A DNA stretch of 64,000 bases from Ewingella sp963519305. GTDB taxonomy: Bacteria > Pseudomonadota > Gammaproteobacteria > Enterobacterales > Enterobacteriaceae. A program made the translations under genes and the position numbers. The stretch lies in assembly GCA_963519305.1 (NCBI GenBank), contig CAUQMS010000011.1, positions 78,670 through 142,669 on the forward strand. The letters are read 5' to 3'. The notes under the pieces were generated by a model. The model made no database searches. It saw only the letters and a list, made by a program, of their open reading frames with translations, and had not been told where the DNA came from. Below, one piece after another: positions 51,817 to 60,553 of this stretch (the first letter of the stretch is position 1; the number at the start of each line of letters is the position of its first letter).

Positions 51817-52920
51817 ATGCGTCATTTGGCTGCCATTCTTCCTGTTATTACTCTGCTAGCTGCCTGCAGTAGCAAACCTGCGCCAGCTCCGGAAGGCCCA
51901 CGGAACCCATTCTCCGGTGGGACCCGCACCGCCACGGTGGCGAGCGGTGGGTTTATCCTGCAACCCGAGCATGCCGGCCAGTTGCAAAGTGGCGACTTTG
52001 CCTACGATGCTGGCATGAATCAGTTCGTTGACAAGATGGTCCGCGAGCATGGTTTTGACCGCCAGCAACTGCATGACGTATTAGCTCAGACCAAGCGTCT
52101 GGGATTTGTACTGCGATTGATGGATCAGCAAGCACCCACCGCCGGGCCGCCATCTGGTCCTAACGGGGCATGGTTACGCTATCGCGCCAAGTTCATCACG
52201 CCAGATAATGTGCAAAACGGCGTGGTTTTCTGGAATCAGTATCAGGATGCCCTAAAGCGCGCAGAACAGGTTTACGGTGTACCGCCGGAGATTATCGTCG
52301 GTATTATTGGTGTGGAAACCCGCTGGGGACGCGTAATGGGGAAAACCCGCATCATTGATGCGCTGGCAACACTTTCATTCGCCTACCCGCGCCGTGCCGA
52401 TTATTTCCAGGGCGAGTTAGAAACCTTCCTGCTGATGTGCCGTCAGGAACAGGATGATCCGCTTAGCCTGCGTGGCTCTTTTGCCGGTGCAATGGGCTAT
52501 GGCCAGTTCATGCCATCTTCCTATAAAGACTATGCGGTGGACTTCAATGGTGACGGACATGCCAATTTATGGGATCCGGTGGATGCGATTGGCAGCGTGG
52601 CTAACTATTTCAAAGCGCACGGCTGGACCAAAGGCGCACCGGTTGCAGTACCGGCGACCGGTCAGGCACCGTTGCTTGAGAATGGCTTTAAGACCAAATA
52701 TCCGCTGTTTACACTGAAGGCTGCTGGCCTGAGCCCCCTGGGTTCGCTGGGTAATTATCAGGAAGCCAGCCTGCTGAGACTGGATATGGGGCACAATTTC
52801 CAGTACTGGTACGGGCTGCCGAATTTCTACACCATCACCCGTTATAACCACAGCACACACTATGCGATGGCGGTGTGGCAGTTGGGTGAAGCCGTCAGTA
52901 AGGCAAGACAGGGAAACTGA
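51817..52920 (+). CDS. mltB: Membrane-bound lytic murein transglycosylase B MltB
   Basis: A 367-residue outer-membrane lipoprotein that cleaves peptidoglycan to 1,6-anhydromuramyl products. Lipobox LLAAC gives Cys17 as the lipidation site. The catalytic Glu167 is in IIGVETRWGRVMGKTRI, with further conserved segments GSFAGAMGYGQFMPSSYKDYAVDF, NLWDPVDAIGSVANYFKAHGW and YNHSTHYAMAVWQL. It is somewhat longer than E. coli MltB (361) because of the N-terminal linker. It is divergent from mutS and followed by a strong terminator. Confidence 0.97.
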   Translation: MRHLAAILPVITLLAACSSKPAPAPEGPRNPFSGGTRTATVASGGFILQPEHAGQLQSGDFAYDAGMNQFVDKMVREHGFDRQQLHDVLAQTKRLGFVLRLMDQQAPTAGPPSGPNGAWLRYRAKFITPDNVQNGVVFWNQYQDALKRAEQVYGVPPEIIVGIIGVETRWGRVMGKTRIIDALATLSFAYPRRADYFQGELETFLLMCRQEQDDPLSLRGSFAGAMGYGQFMPSSYKDYAVDFNGDGHANLWDPVDAIGSVANYFKAHGWTKGAPVAVPATGQAPLLENGFKTKYPLFTLKAAGLSPLGSLGNYQEASLLRLDMGHNFQYWYGLPNFYTITRYNHSTHYAMAVWQLGEAVSKARQGN

Positions 52921-52942
52921 ATTACCAGAACAGCGTCATGAG

Positions 52943-52975
52943 AAGGGCCACATTGTGTGGCCCTTTTGTTTTTTG
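52943..52975 (+). terminator. Rho-independent terminator after mltB
   Basis: AAGGGCCACA pairs with TGTGGCCCTT around a short loop, followed by TTGTTTTTT. Confidence 0.9.
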
Positions 52976-53165
52976 AATGACACGGATCCCAGCCATAAGA
53001 AAGTCCTATAACTGATTAATAATTATTCAAAAATTTCGTGACACTGTTCACATAACGATCAGATTCGGCATGTTAGGTTAATTTGCCCTTAGTTAGGATT
53101 AATTACTCAGCCGGCACGTTTCCCCGCCGGACTTCGACAATGCAGGTTCGCCTCCGGAGTTAGCG

Positions 53166-54689
53166 ATGAACGGGATAGACTATTTTGTCATGGCGCTTTA
53201 TGCGCTGATGATTGTAATGATCACGCTGTGGGCAATGCGAAAAGTAGGCAGTACCAAGGATTTCTTTGCCGCTGGCGGTAAGATGCCGTGGTGGTTGTCG
53301 GGTATTTCACATCATATGTCTGGCTACAGTGCGGCGGTGTTCGTGGCCTATGCCGCCGTGGCCTATAAATACGGCATTACTATCTATTTCTGGTGGGCTT
53401 TCCCCATCTCCATTGCGGTATTCGTCGGGTCAATCATTTTCGCTCCGCGCTGGGCACGTCTACGTATCCATATGAATATTGAATCACCGATGGAGTACCT
53501 CGCCACCCGCTATAACGTTCCGACGCAGCAAATTCTGGCCTGGAGCGGCGTCTTGCTCAAGACCTTTGACGTTGGGGCAAAATGGGCGGCGATCGCCATT
53601 ATTATTAATGTGTTTACCGGGTTGGATCCGATCGTCGGTATCGGTATTTCTGGCGTCTTGTGTCTGTTTTATACTGTGCTGGGGGGGTTATGGGCGGATG
53701 CCTGTAATGATTTCGGCCAGTTTATTGTGCAGTTTATTGCCGCCATCGTGATGGTGGTCGCCGTCGCTTTCCACCTCGGTGGGTTTAGCGAATTGCTGAC
53801 CATTTGGGACAAACTGCCCACCGGTCATACGGATATTGTTGCCGGGCCTTATTCGATGGGCTTCATTCTGGCCTATTTTGTGATTTATACCCTCAGCTAC
53901 AACGGAGGAACATGGAATCTGGCGCAGCGGTTTATTGCCTCTCCTCGCGGGAAAGATGCACGTAAAGCGGCACTGCTATCATCGGCGTTGTATTTGATCT
54001 GGCCATTAATTCTGTTTTATCCGATGTGGGCAGCTCCGGTTCTCTTCCCCAATATTGCCGACCCGTCGCAGTCTTATTCGATTATGGCGATGCAACTTCT
54101 GCCAAATGGTCTGATCGGTCTGGTGCTGGTGGCTATGTTTACCCATACATTATCGATGACCTCCTCTGACTCCAATGCCATCACCGCAGTGGTGACCCGC
54201 GACATTCTGCCCGTGCTGTTTCCGCGCCGCTTCGGCCATGGGCAGTCTTCGCTGCTGGTGGCGAGGATCACGGTGGTGCTGTTTATTCTGACCACATTAC
54301 TTATTGCGATAAATGCCAACCGTTTCGGAGGTGTGCTGTCGTTATTGATCATCTGGTTCGGCGGCCTGGTGGGACCCATTTCGATTCCTATGCTGCTCGG
54401 GCTGCTTCCCTGGTTTCGCAAATGCGGCGCCACGGCGGCGATCACTTCGTGGGCGGTGGGGGTTACGGCCTTCTTCCTGGTGAAGTTCGTGATCCCTGAC
54501 ATGAGTACCACTGAAATCGTCGCCATTCCCGTGTTGCTGTCGCTGGCGGTGTATACGCTGGGCGGATGGTTGCGCCGCAGCCCGGTGAGTGCGGAGGTTG
54601 ATATTTTGCTGAATGCACTGAATCAGGACCAGACCGAAGCGCCACCGTTGCCGAAAGTGAAACCGGCCTATCAAACTGAATCCCGATAA
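53166..54689 (+). CDS. Sodium:solute symporter (SSS family) of an amino-sugar-like cassette
   Basis: A 507-residue integral membrane protein with about 13-14 helices. It starts IDYFVMALYALMIVMITLWAMRK and carries the SSS motifs TKDFFAAGGKMPWWLSGISHHMSGYSAAVFV (sodium/substrate helix 1) and YTLSYNGGTWNLAQRFIASP. The C-terminus is a cytoplasmic polar tail. It should import an unphosphorylated solute with Na+. It is the first gene of a four-gene same-strand cluster with NagB-like, NagA-like and ROK genes, 18 bases before the next start, so the solute is probably an N-acetylated amino sugar or a derivative; this is inferred from context. A CRP-like or ROK-operator site may lie in the 245-base upstream gap, but I could not define one. 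Confidence 0.9.
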   Translation: MNGIDYFVMALYALMIVMITLWAMRKVGSTKDFFAAGGKMPWWLSGISHHMSGYSAAVFVAYAAVAYKYGITIYFWWAFPISIAVFVGSIIFAPRWARLRIHMNIESPMEYLATRYNVPTQQILAWSGVLLKTFDVGAKWAAIAIIINVFTGLDPIVGIGISGVLCLFYTVLGGLWADACNDFGQFIVQFIAAIVMVVAVAFHLGGFSELLTIWDKLPTGHTDIVAGPYSMGFILAYFVIYTLSYNGGTWNLAQRFIASPRGKDARKAALLSSALYLIWPLILFYPMWAAPVLFPNIADPSQSYSIMAMQLLPNGLIGLVLVAMFTHTLSMTSSDSNAITAVVTRDILPVLFPRRFGHGQSSLLVARITVVLFILTTLLIAINANRFGGVLSLLIIWFGGLVGPISIPMLLGLLPWFRKCGATAAITSWAVGVTAFFLVKFVIPDMSTTEIVAIPVLLSLAVYTLGGWLRRSPVSAEVDILLNALNQDQTEAPPLPKVKPAYQTESR

Positions 54690-54707
54690 CCCACAGGATG
54701 TTATGAG

Positions 54708-55484
54708 ATGAGATCACCCTGCTTTACCCAACAGGTCGAACAGCTGAATATTGAGGTTTTCCCTAACCGCGTGGCGATGGGGGAATCAGCCGCCGCCGAT
54801 GCAGCAAAGCACCTGCGTCAATTGCTGAAACAGCAGCAGCAGGTGCGGATCATCTTTGCTGCCGCACCGTCACAGAATGAGTTTCTGGCCGCACTGAGTC
54901 AGGCTGAGGATATCGACTGGTCCAGAGTGGTGGCTTTTCATATGGATGAATATATCAGCCTGCCTGCCGGTTCGCAGGCGCTGTTCAGCTATTACCTGAA
55001 ACAGCATCTGTTCGACATCGTTCATCCCGCAGAAGTACACCTCATTCCTTCCTCGGGAGAGCCTGAAAAGTTGTGTCGTGAATATGCTCATTTGTTGCAA
55101 CAGGCACCTGTCGATATGGTTTGTCTGGGGATCGGAGAAAACGGTCATCTGGCTTTTAACGACCCGCCGGTGGCGGATTTTAACGATCCGTACGTGATGA
55201 AAATTGTCGAGCTGGATGCAGTTTGCCGCCAGCAGCAGGTTAACGATGGTTGCTTCCCGTCACTGCTGACGGTACCCACTCATGCCCTCACGCTGACTAT
55301 CCCGACACTGCTGGCTGCTGGACGGCTGTTTTGCATGGTTCCGGGTAAAAATAAACGTCAGGCTATTGCGGGTGTTTTGTCTCAGCCCACGTCGATTTCC
55401 TGCCCGGCAACGGTGTTGCGGGGCCATCCTGCCTGCACGCTCTATACGGATGTCGATGCTTATGGCGAGGTGCCCCATGGCTGA
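54708..55484 (+). CDS. NagB-like sugar-phosphate isomerase/deaminase
   Basis: A 258-residue protein of the glucosamine-6-phosphate deaminase / 6-phosphogluconolactonase fold. Active-site landmarks are MDEY at 79-82 (Asp80 as in NagB Asp72), then GIGENGHLAFNDP with His147 at the ring-opening histidine position. Asn145 and Asp152 replace E. coli NagB Asp141 and Glu148, so it belongs to a different subfamily. The likely reaction is conversion of an amino-sugar 6-phosphate to a ketose phosphate plus ammonia. It overlaps the NagA-like gene by eight bases, which suggests sequential action. It should not be equated with housekeeping NagB. Confidence 0.83.
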   Translation: MRSPCFTQQVEQLNIEVFPNRVAMGESAAADAAKHLRQLLKQQQQVRIIFAAAPSQNEFLAALSQAEDIDWSRVVAFHMDEYISLPAGSQALFSYYLKQHLFDIVHPAEVHLIPSSGEPEKLCREYAHLLQQAPVDMVCLGIGENGHLAFNDPPVADFNDPYVMKIVELDAVCRQQQVNDGCFPSLLTVPTHALTLTIPTLLAAGRLFCMVPGKNKRQAIAGVLSQPTSISCPATVLRGHPACTLYTDVDAYGEVPHG

Positions 55485-56634
55485 TGTCACCCTGCGGGGC
55501 AGAGACTATCGCAATAACCAGCCTGTTGAGATCCTTGCAAGCGAGGGGATCATCCGTCATATCCGGTCCTTGCCGGCAGATGATGCATTACCGCTGATTG
55601 CGCCGGGGTTGGTCGATTTGCAGGTTAATGGTTACGGCGGTATCGACTTCAACAGCTACCCCTTTGCTGAAGAGGCCGCAGAGCAAGTAGCCCGTCTGTT
55701 ATGGCAACAGGGTGTCACCACGTTTATGCCCACTGTGATCACTAACGGCGACAATGAAATTGAGCAGATGGTACAGACCCTTGCCAGCGCCTGCCGGCAG
55801 TTCCCTCTGGTTGAACAGTGCATCGCTGGGATCCATCTGGAAGGTCCTTTTTTGTCTGCGCAAGACGGCCCGCGTGGTGCGCATAAGCTCGATTATATTA
55901 AAGGCCCTGATTGGGCGCTGTTCCAGCGTTGGCAGCATGCAGCAGGGGGCAGGATCCGTCTCATCACTTTGTCACCAGAATGGCCACAAGCTGATGGATT
56001 CATTCGCCAATGTTGCCAGCAACAGGTGGTGGTTTCCATCGGGCATACCTCCGCCAGCGCAGAGCAGATTGCCTCTGCGGTTCGCGCTGGTGCAGGAATG
56101 TCTACCCATTTGGGTAACGGCGCGCACTTGACGCTGCCGCGGCATCCTAACTATATCTGGGAGCAATTAGCGCAGGATGATCTGTGGTGCGCGATGATTG
56201 CCGATGGTGAGCACTTGCCAATGTCGGTGCTTAAAGTCTTTATCCGCGCAAAAGGTGACCATGCGATGCTGGTCAGTGATGTGACCAGCCATGCCGGTAT
56301 GCCGCCGGGGCGTTATCAGTCGCACATCGGCGGAAGTGTGGTACTGAGCCCGACGGGGCGGTTGTCTATGGCAGACAATCCGGCGCTGCTGGCAGGGTCA
56401 GTCCAGGGGCTGCTACATGGGGTCAATACGTTGATTAAGAATGCGATAGTTCCGCGTGCTGAGGCGCTGGAGATGGCTTCGGTTCGCCCTGCAACGCGTC
56501 TGAATTTACCGGTGAAATTTGGGCTGACTGTGGGGGCGCCTCTTGATGCCGTCCTGTTGCAGCCTGCTGCCGATGAGTCGCTGGTTCCTCTGGCAACCTA
56601 TAAAAATGGCGTGAGGGTATGGAGTGGGGAATAG
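55477..56634 (+). CDS. NagA-like N-acetyl-sugar-phosphate deacetylase
   Basis: A 385-residue amidohydrolase. The metal and catalytic residues are placed as in NagA: Glu122 (IHLEGPFLS), His190 (SIGHTSAS), His211 (STHLGNGAH) and the catalytic Asp268 (LVSDVTSHAG). The segment HLGNGAHLTLPRHPNYIWEQL replaces the usual H-x-(F/Y)-NAM block of enteric NagA, marking a separate subfamily with a different substrate-binding wall. It should deacetylate an N-acetyl-amino-sugar 6-phosphate before the NagB-like step. The ATG at 55477 overlaps the upstream stop; an extension to 55366 is only overlap with that gene. Confidence 0.85.
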   Translation: MADVTLRGRDYRNNQPVEILASEGIIRHIRSLPADDALPLIAPGLVDLQVNGYGGIDFNSYPFAEEAAEQVARLLWQQGVTTFMPTVITNGDNEIEQMVQTLASACRQFPLVEQCIAGIHLEGPFLSAQDGPRGAHKLDYIKGPDWALFQRWQHAAGGRIRLITLSPEWPQADGFIRQCCQQQVVVSIGHTSASAEQIASAVRAGAGMSTHLGNGAHLTLPRHPNYIWEQLAQDDLWCAMIADGEHLPMSVLKVFIRAKGDHAMLVSDVTSHAGMPPGRYQSHIGGSVVLSPTGRLSMADNPALLAGSVQGLLHGVNTLIKNAIVPRAEALEMASVRPATRLNLPVKFGLTVGAPLDAVLLQPAADESLVPLATYKNGVRVWSGE

Positions 56635-56688
56635 GTTGACGGGCTGATCCGGCGTCATGTAATAATGCGGGCGTCATGGTCAACCACG

Positions 56689-57840
56689 ATGGAAAATCAC
56701 AGTATGAAAGACTCAGGCAAGGGACCCGCGCTGTTGCGCCAGTACAATGAAAAACGGGTACTGGCTTATCTGCGCCATCAGCGAACCAGCTCTCGTCTGG
56801 ATATTTCGCGCGCACTAGCTTTGAGTAAAAATACTATCTCACTGATTGTAGATGACCTGCTGGCACTGGGCTACATGGAAGAACAGGGCGTGGTGCAATC
56901 TAACAGTATTGGCCGGCCTAAAATTCATATTGCGCTAAAACCCGCGGCTATCATGGCTGCGGGGATCATGATTGAACGCAACCGTTTGCACTGGATGGTG
57001 TGTAACTACTTCTGCGAAATCATTGAAGAACAAACACTGACTCTCGACACTTCAACACCTCAGGATGTGCTGAGTGAAATTGCCCGCAACTGTCAGCGGT
57101 TACAGCAAAGCTATCCTGAACTGGTGGGGATCGGCGTGGGTTTTCCGGGCATTATCGATCAAAACGCTGGCATTCTGCATGTCTCTTCTCATCTTGGATG
57201 GGGCGAGGTGGATCTGCTTGCGGCGTTGACTCCTGCCGTTTCAATGCCGGTAAATGTGTGGAATAACGTCAAAGCGACAGCATTAATTGCACGTCAGGGG
57301 GAGACGCCGGACGAAAATGAGTCCTGTTTCTATCTGCGTATTGCCGAGGGAATTGGCGGCGCTTTACTGACCGGACAAGGTGTTTATTCCGGGGGCAGCT
57401 GGACGGCGGGTGAAGTTGGGCATTTGGCCGTCTTAGCACAGGGGCCAGCGTGCTCCTGCGGACAGCAGGGTTGTCTTGAGTCATTAATCAGTTTATCCGC
57501 TATTAATGTGCAACTTAGCCATCGCCAGCCCGGGCTCAGTTGGGATAACCGGCAGCAGTCGCCTGAACAGGTGAATGAAGTCATGACGAATGCCGGGGAA
57601 CTGCTCGGTAAGGCGGTGAGTCAGATTATCCATCTGGTGAACCCACAGACCTTGCTGATCGACAGTCCTTACAATCTTTCTCCTTTGTTTATTGAACATA
57701 CTCTGGCCGCAGCGCGGCAATTTACTCTGCCGTTCCCCTTCAGCCGTACCCACTTCACCTTCATCACTGAGCGCTTCAAGCCAGCTCAGGGATTGGCATT
57801 AGCCATGATTCAGCGCTTCGAGCAGGTTTCACTGGCCTGA
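56689..57840 (+). CDS. ROK-family transcriptional regulator (NagC/Mlc-like)
   Basis: About 383 residues. The N-terminal winged helix (LLRQYNEKRVLAYLRHQRTSSRLDISRALALSKNTISLIVDDLL) precedes a ROK sugar-kinase-fold domain with GIGVGFPGIID, GEVGH and the zinc motif CSCGQQGCLES. The kinase-type catalytic Asp (NDAxAA motif) is replaced: the sequence reads WNNVKATALIA, so it should bind but not phosphorylate the sugar. It is most likely the local repressor of the symporter-nagB-nagA genes, 54 bases downstream of the last. Starts at 56665 and 56704 are also possible; none has a strong ribosome site. Confidence 0.85.
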   Translation: MENHSMKDSGKGPALLRQYNEKRVLAYLRHQRTSSRLDISRALALSKNTISLIVDDLLALGYMEEQGVVQSNSIGRPKIHIALKPAAIMAAGIMIERNRLHWMVCNYFCEIIEEQTLTLDTSTPQDVLSEIARNCQRLQQSYPELVGIGVGFPGIIDQNAGILHVSSHLGWGEVDLLAALTPAVSMPVNVWNNVKATALIARQGETPDENESCFYLRIAEGIGGALLTGQGVYSGGSWTAGEVGHLAVLAQGPACSCGQQGCLESLISLSAINVQLSHRQPGLSWDNRQQSPEQVNEVMTNAGELLGKAVSQIIHLVNPQTLLIDSPYNLSPLFIEHTLAAARQFTLPFPFSRTHFTFITERFKPAQGLALAMIQRFEQVSLA

Positions 57841-57968
57841 CTCAAAGTTATTTCGAACCGATGAGTTTCACTCCTGAATGCATCTCGCAAAAAATGTGTG
57901 CGGGCTGATCTGTACGGGGCATAAGTGATAATATCGTTTTATGACTTCCATGCCCGACAGGATTATTT

Positions 57969-58463
57969 ATGAGCGAACATCAGTTACACCAGTTAAGTGT
58001 GTCGTTGGGTAATAAGCTGAAAGAAAAGGGAATATGGATTACCTGTGCGGAGTCTTGCACCGGGGGTTGGGTGGCAAAAGCGATCACGGATATTGCGGGC
58101 AGTTCGGCCTGGTTTGACCGCGGCTACGTGACTTACAGTAATGCTGCGAAACATGAACTGCTCGGTGTCGCCGAGGCAACATTGAACGAATTTGGCGCGG
58201 TAAGCGAAGAAACCGTTCGTGAAATGGCACAAGGTGCGTTGCATGCCGCAGGCGCTAATCTGGCGCTGTCGATAAGTGGAATAGCAGGCCCGGATGGCGG
58301 ATCCGCCGCCAAGCCGGTCGGTACCGTATGGTTTGGTTTTGCTGACCGCGAAGGGCGAATCCTGGCCTTAAAACGACAATTTACCGGCGACCGTGAGTCT
58401 GTTCGTCTGCAAGCTGCTGTTTTCTCATTACAAACAGCGCTAAGTGAGTTTCTTGAAAAATAG
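57969..58463 (+). CDS. pncC: Nicotinamide-nucleotide amidase PncC (CinA C-terminal family)
   Basis: A 164-residue deamidase that converts NMN to nicotinic acid mononucleotide in NAD recycling. It consists only of the CinA C-terminal domain: TCAESCTGGWVAKAITDIAGSSAWFDRGYVTYSNAAKHELLG with the catalytic serine in ESCTGG, then ISGIAGPDGGSAAKPVGTVWFGF. The length equals E. coli PncC (165). It lies directly upstream of recA as in E. coli, but is separated from mltB by the four-gene cassette. Confidence 0.96.
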   Translation: MSEHQLHQLSVSLGNKLKEKGIWITCAESCTGGWVAKAITDIAGSSAWFDRGYVTYSNAAKHELLGVAEATLNEFGAVSEETVREMAQGALHAAGANLALSISGIAGPDGGSAAKPVGTVWFGFADREGRILALKRQFTGDRESVRLQAAVFSLQTALSEFLEK

Positions 58464-58465
58464 GC

Positions 58466-58493
58466 TTGATACTGTATGAGCATACAGTATAAT
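58466..58493 (+). promoter_or_regulatory. recA sigma-70 promoter
   Basis: TTGATA (58466-58471), a 16-base spacer and TATAAT (58488-58493), with the LexA box spanning the spacer. This is the layout of the E. coli recA promoter, about 80 bases before the ATG. Confidence 0.93.
58470..58489. promoter_or_regulatory. LexA (SOS) box of recA
   Basis: TACTGTATGAGCATACAGTA fits the CTG-N10-CAG SOS consensus with extended symmetry and is the same as the E. coli recA operator as I recall it. It overlaps both promoter elements, so LexA occludes RNA polymerase. Confidence 0.96.
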
Positions 58494-58573
58494 TAGCTTC
58501 AATTACCTGTACACCAATTACATTCAGTGACGTGAGTGAGGTCATTCACTTAACGTCAGACGAAGGAGCAAAA

Positions 58574-59641
58574 ATGGCTATTGATGAGAATAAGCAAAAG
58601 GCGTTAGCTGCAGCACTGGGCCAGATTGAAAAGCAATTCGGTAAAGGCTCCATCATGCGTCTCGGTGAAGATCGCTCTATGGACGTTGAAACGATCTCTA
58701 CCGGCTCTTTGTCTCTGGATATCGCGTTGGGTGCCGGCGGTTTGCCGATGGGCCGTATCGTTGAGATCTATGGCCCGGAATCATCCGGTAAAACCACGCT
58801 GACTCTGCAGGTTATTGCTGCGGCACAACGCGAAGGTAAAACTTGTGCGTTTATCGATGCCGAACACGCACTGGATCCGATTTATGCCAAAAAACTTGGC
58901 GTTGATATCGACAACTTGCTCTGCTCGCAGCCGGATACGGGTGAGCAGGCCTTAGAAATCTGTGATGCATTGACCCGTTCCGGCGCGGTTGATGTGATCA
59001 TTGTTGACTCCGTTGCAGCCTTGACGCCAAAAGCCGAAATCGAAGGCGAAATTGGTGACTCTCATATGGGCCTTGCGGCACGTATGATGAGCCAGGCAAT
59101 GCGTAAGCTGGCTGGTAACCTGAAAAACGCCAACACCCTGCTGATCTTCATCAACCAGATCCGTATGAAAATTGGTGTGATGTTCGGTAACCCGGAAACC
59201 ACAACCGGTGGTAACGCACTGAAGTTTTATGCGTCAGTCCGTCTTGATATCCGTCGTATTGGCGCAATCAAAGATGGCGATGTGGTTGTAGGTAGCGAAA
59301 CGCGCGTGAAAGTGGTTAAAAACAAAATCGCTGCGCCGTTCAAGCAAGCCGAATTCCAGATCATGTACGGTGAAGGTATCAACATTAACGGTGAACTGGT
59401 TGATCTGGGCGTTAAGCACAAATTGATCGAGAAAGCCGGTGCATGGTACAGCTACAACGGTGAAAAAATTGGTCAGGGTAAAGCTAACTCTTGCAATTAC
59501 CTGAAAGAAAACCCGAAAGTTGCCGCTGAGATCGACAAAAAGCTGCGTGATATGCTGCTCAACGGCGGCACTGGTGAAATCAGCGCGACGGCTACTGTTG
59601 AAGATCTGGGTGACAGCGTTGAAACCAGCGAAGAGTTTTAA
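58574..59641 (+). CDS. recA: Recombinase RecA
   Basis: A 355-residue ATPase for homologous recombination, and co-protease for LexA and UmuD cleavage. Walker A GPESSGKTTLTLQ, Walker B VIIVDSVAAL, loop L1/L2 region (GEIGDSHMGLAARMMSQAMRKLAG and FINQIRMKIGVMFGNPETTTGGNALKFYAS) and an acidic C-terminus ending EDLGDSVETSEEF. The ATG at 58574 after AAGGAG is the authentic start (MAIDENKQKALAAALGQIEKQFGKG); codons upstream to 58532 belong to the leader. A hairpin separates it from recX. Confidence 0.99.
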   Translation: MAIDENKQKALAAALGQIEKQFGKGSIMRLGEDRSMDVETISTGSLSLDIALGAGGLPMGRIVEIYGPESSGKTTLTLQVIAAAQREGKTCAFIDAEHALDPIYAKKLGVDIDNLLCSQPDTGEQALEICDALTRSGAVDVIIVDSVAALTPKAEIEGEIGDSHMGLAARMMSQAMRKLAGNLKNANTLLIFINQIRMKIGVMFGNPETTTGGNALKFYASVRLDIRRIGAIKDGDVVVGSETRVKVVKNKIAAPFKQAEFQIMYGEGININGELVDLGVKHKLIEKAGAWYSYNGEKIGQGKANSCNYLKENPKVAAEIDKKLRDMLLNGGTGEISATATVEDLGDSVETSEEF

Positions 59642-59687
59642 TTTCGCCAGATCCTGAACCTGTCGTTCTGGAGTCTATGCGGTCTAC

Positions 59688-59720
59688 AAAACGCCAGCCT
59701 GAATCTCAGGCTGGCGTTTT
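59688..59720 (+). terminator. recA terminator with expected read-through to recX
   Basis: AAAACGCCAGCCTGA pairs with TCAGGCTGGCGTTTT around a short loop, 46 bases after the recA stop. In E. coli, recX is made at low level by read-through of the equivalent hairpin. Confidence 0.93.
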
Positions 59721-59740
59721 GCTCATATAAGGTGACCAAA

Positions 59741-60415
59741 ATGTCGGATGACAACGCGGTAAATCTTGAAAACTTCCCCAAGAGTGACGAAACGAAAGAT
59801 CACTCCTCGCTTTTTGCGCCAGCCAAAGAGAGTGAAGCCGGAAAAATCAATGCGTTGATTAGCCGGGCTATGCGGCTGTTATCTCAGCGAGATCATGGCG
59901 AAATGGAACTCCGACGGAAACTACAAACTCCGCCCGTCGCCTTCAGTAAACCTTCCTATTCTAAGCCTGCAAAACCCAGTGCCCGCAAATCCACTCTCTC
60001 TTTCTCAAAAGAGTGGCAGGAAGAGGAGGTGCAGAAAAAAACTGAGCGTCAAATTCCCGAAGATATTTCCCCAGAACATGTTCAGGCCGTCATTGATTAC
60101 TGCTACCAGCACAACTGGCTGGATGATGCTAAGTTCGCAGATCGTTATATTTCAGGGCGCAGTAACAAAGGCTACGGCGCACAACGCATTCGCTCAGAGT
60201 TGCAGCAAAAAGGCGTAGATAAAGAGATCATCGCGACTGCATTAGAAAACACCGACGTCGACTGGTGTGCCATTGCCCACGATCTTGCTGTGCGAAAATT
60301 CGATGAGCCGTTGCCCACTGACTGGAAAGAAAAATCAAAAGTCATGCGCTATTTGCTCTATCGGGGCTTCTTTAACGAAGAAATCCAGTCCATTTATCGC
60401 GATTTTGATGATTGA
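59741..60415 (+). CDS. recX: Recombination regulator RecX (enlarged)
   Basis: A 224-residue helical-repeat protein that inhibits RecA filament growth. The conserved core is RAMRLLSQRDHGEMELRRKL, CYQHNWLDDAKFADRYISGRSNKGYGAQRIRSELQQKGV and KVMRYLLYRGFFNEEIQSIYRDF. It is about 58 residues longer than E. coli RecX (166): there are about 25 extra polar N-terminal residues, and a Ser/Lys/Pro-rich insertion at about 65-95 between the first two helical repeats. The ATG at 59741 follows AAGGTG; a GTG at 59732 is the alternative. Confidence 0.93.
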   Translation: MSDDNAVNLENFPKSDETKDHSSLFAPAKESEAGKINALISRAMRLLSQRDHGEMELRRKLQTPPVAFSKPSYSKPAKPSARKSTLSFSKEWQEEEVQKKTERQIPEDISPEHVQAVIDYCYQHNWLDDAKFADRYISGRSNKGYGAQRIRSELQQKGVDKEIIATALENTDVDWCAIAHDLAVRKFDEPLPTDWKEKSKVMRYLLYRGFFNEEIQSIYRDFDD

Positions 60416-60553
60416 CCGCATACGGGATTTTACTTCCCTGCGAAGAAAATTTATCTTATCCACACTTTTTGTTCGCGGGATGTTCTGTCTGATGCTGAAT
60501 TCGGCACTTACCCCGCCCGCGAACCGTTCTTCAAGCCAGATTCCGGGACATTT

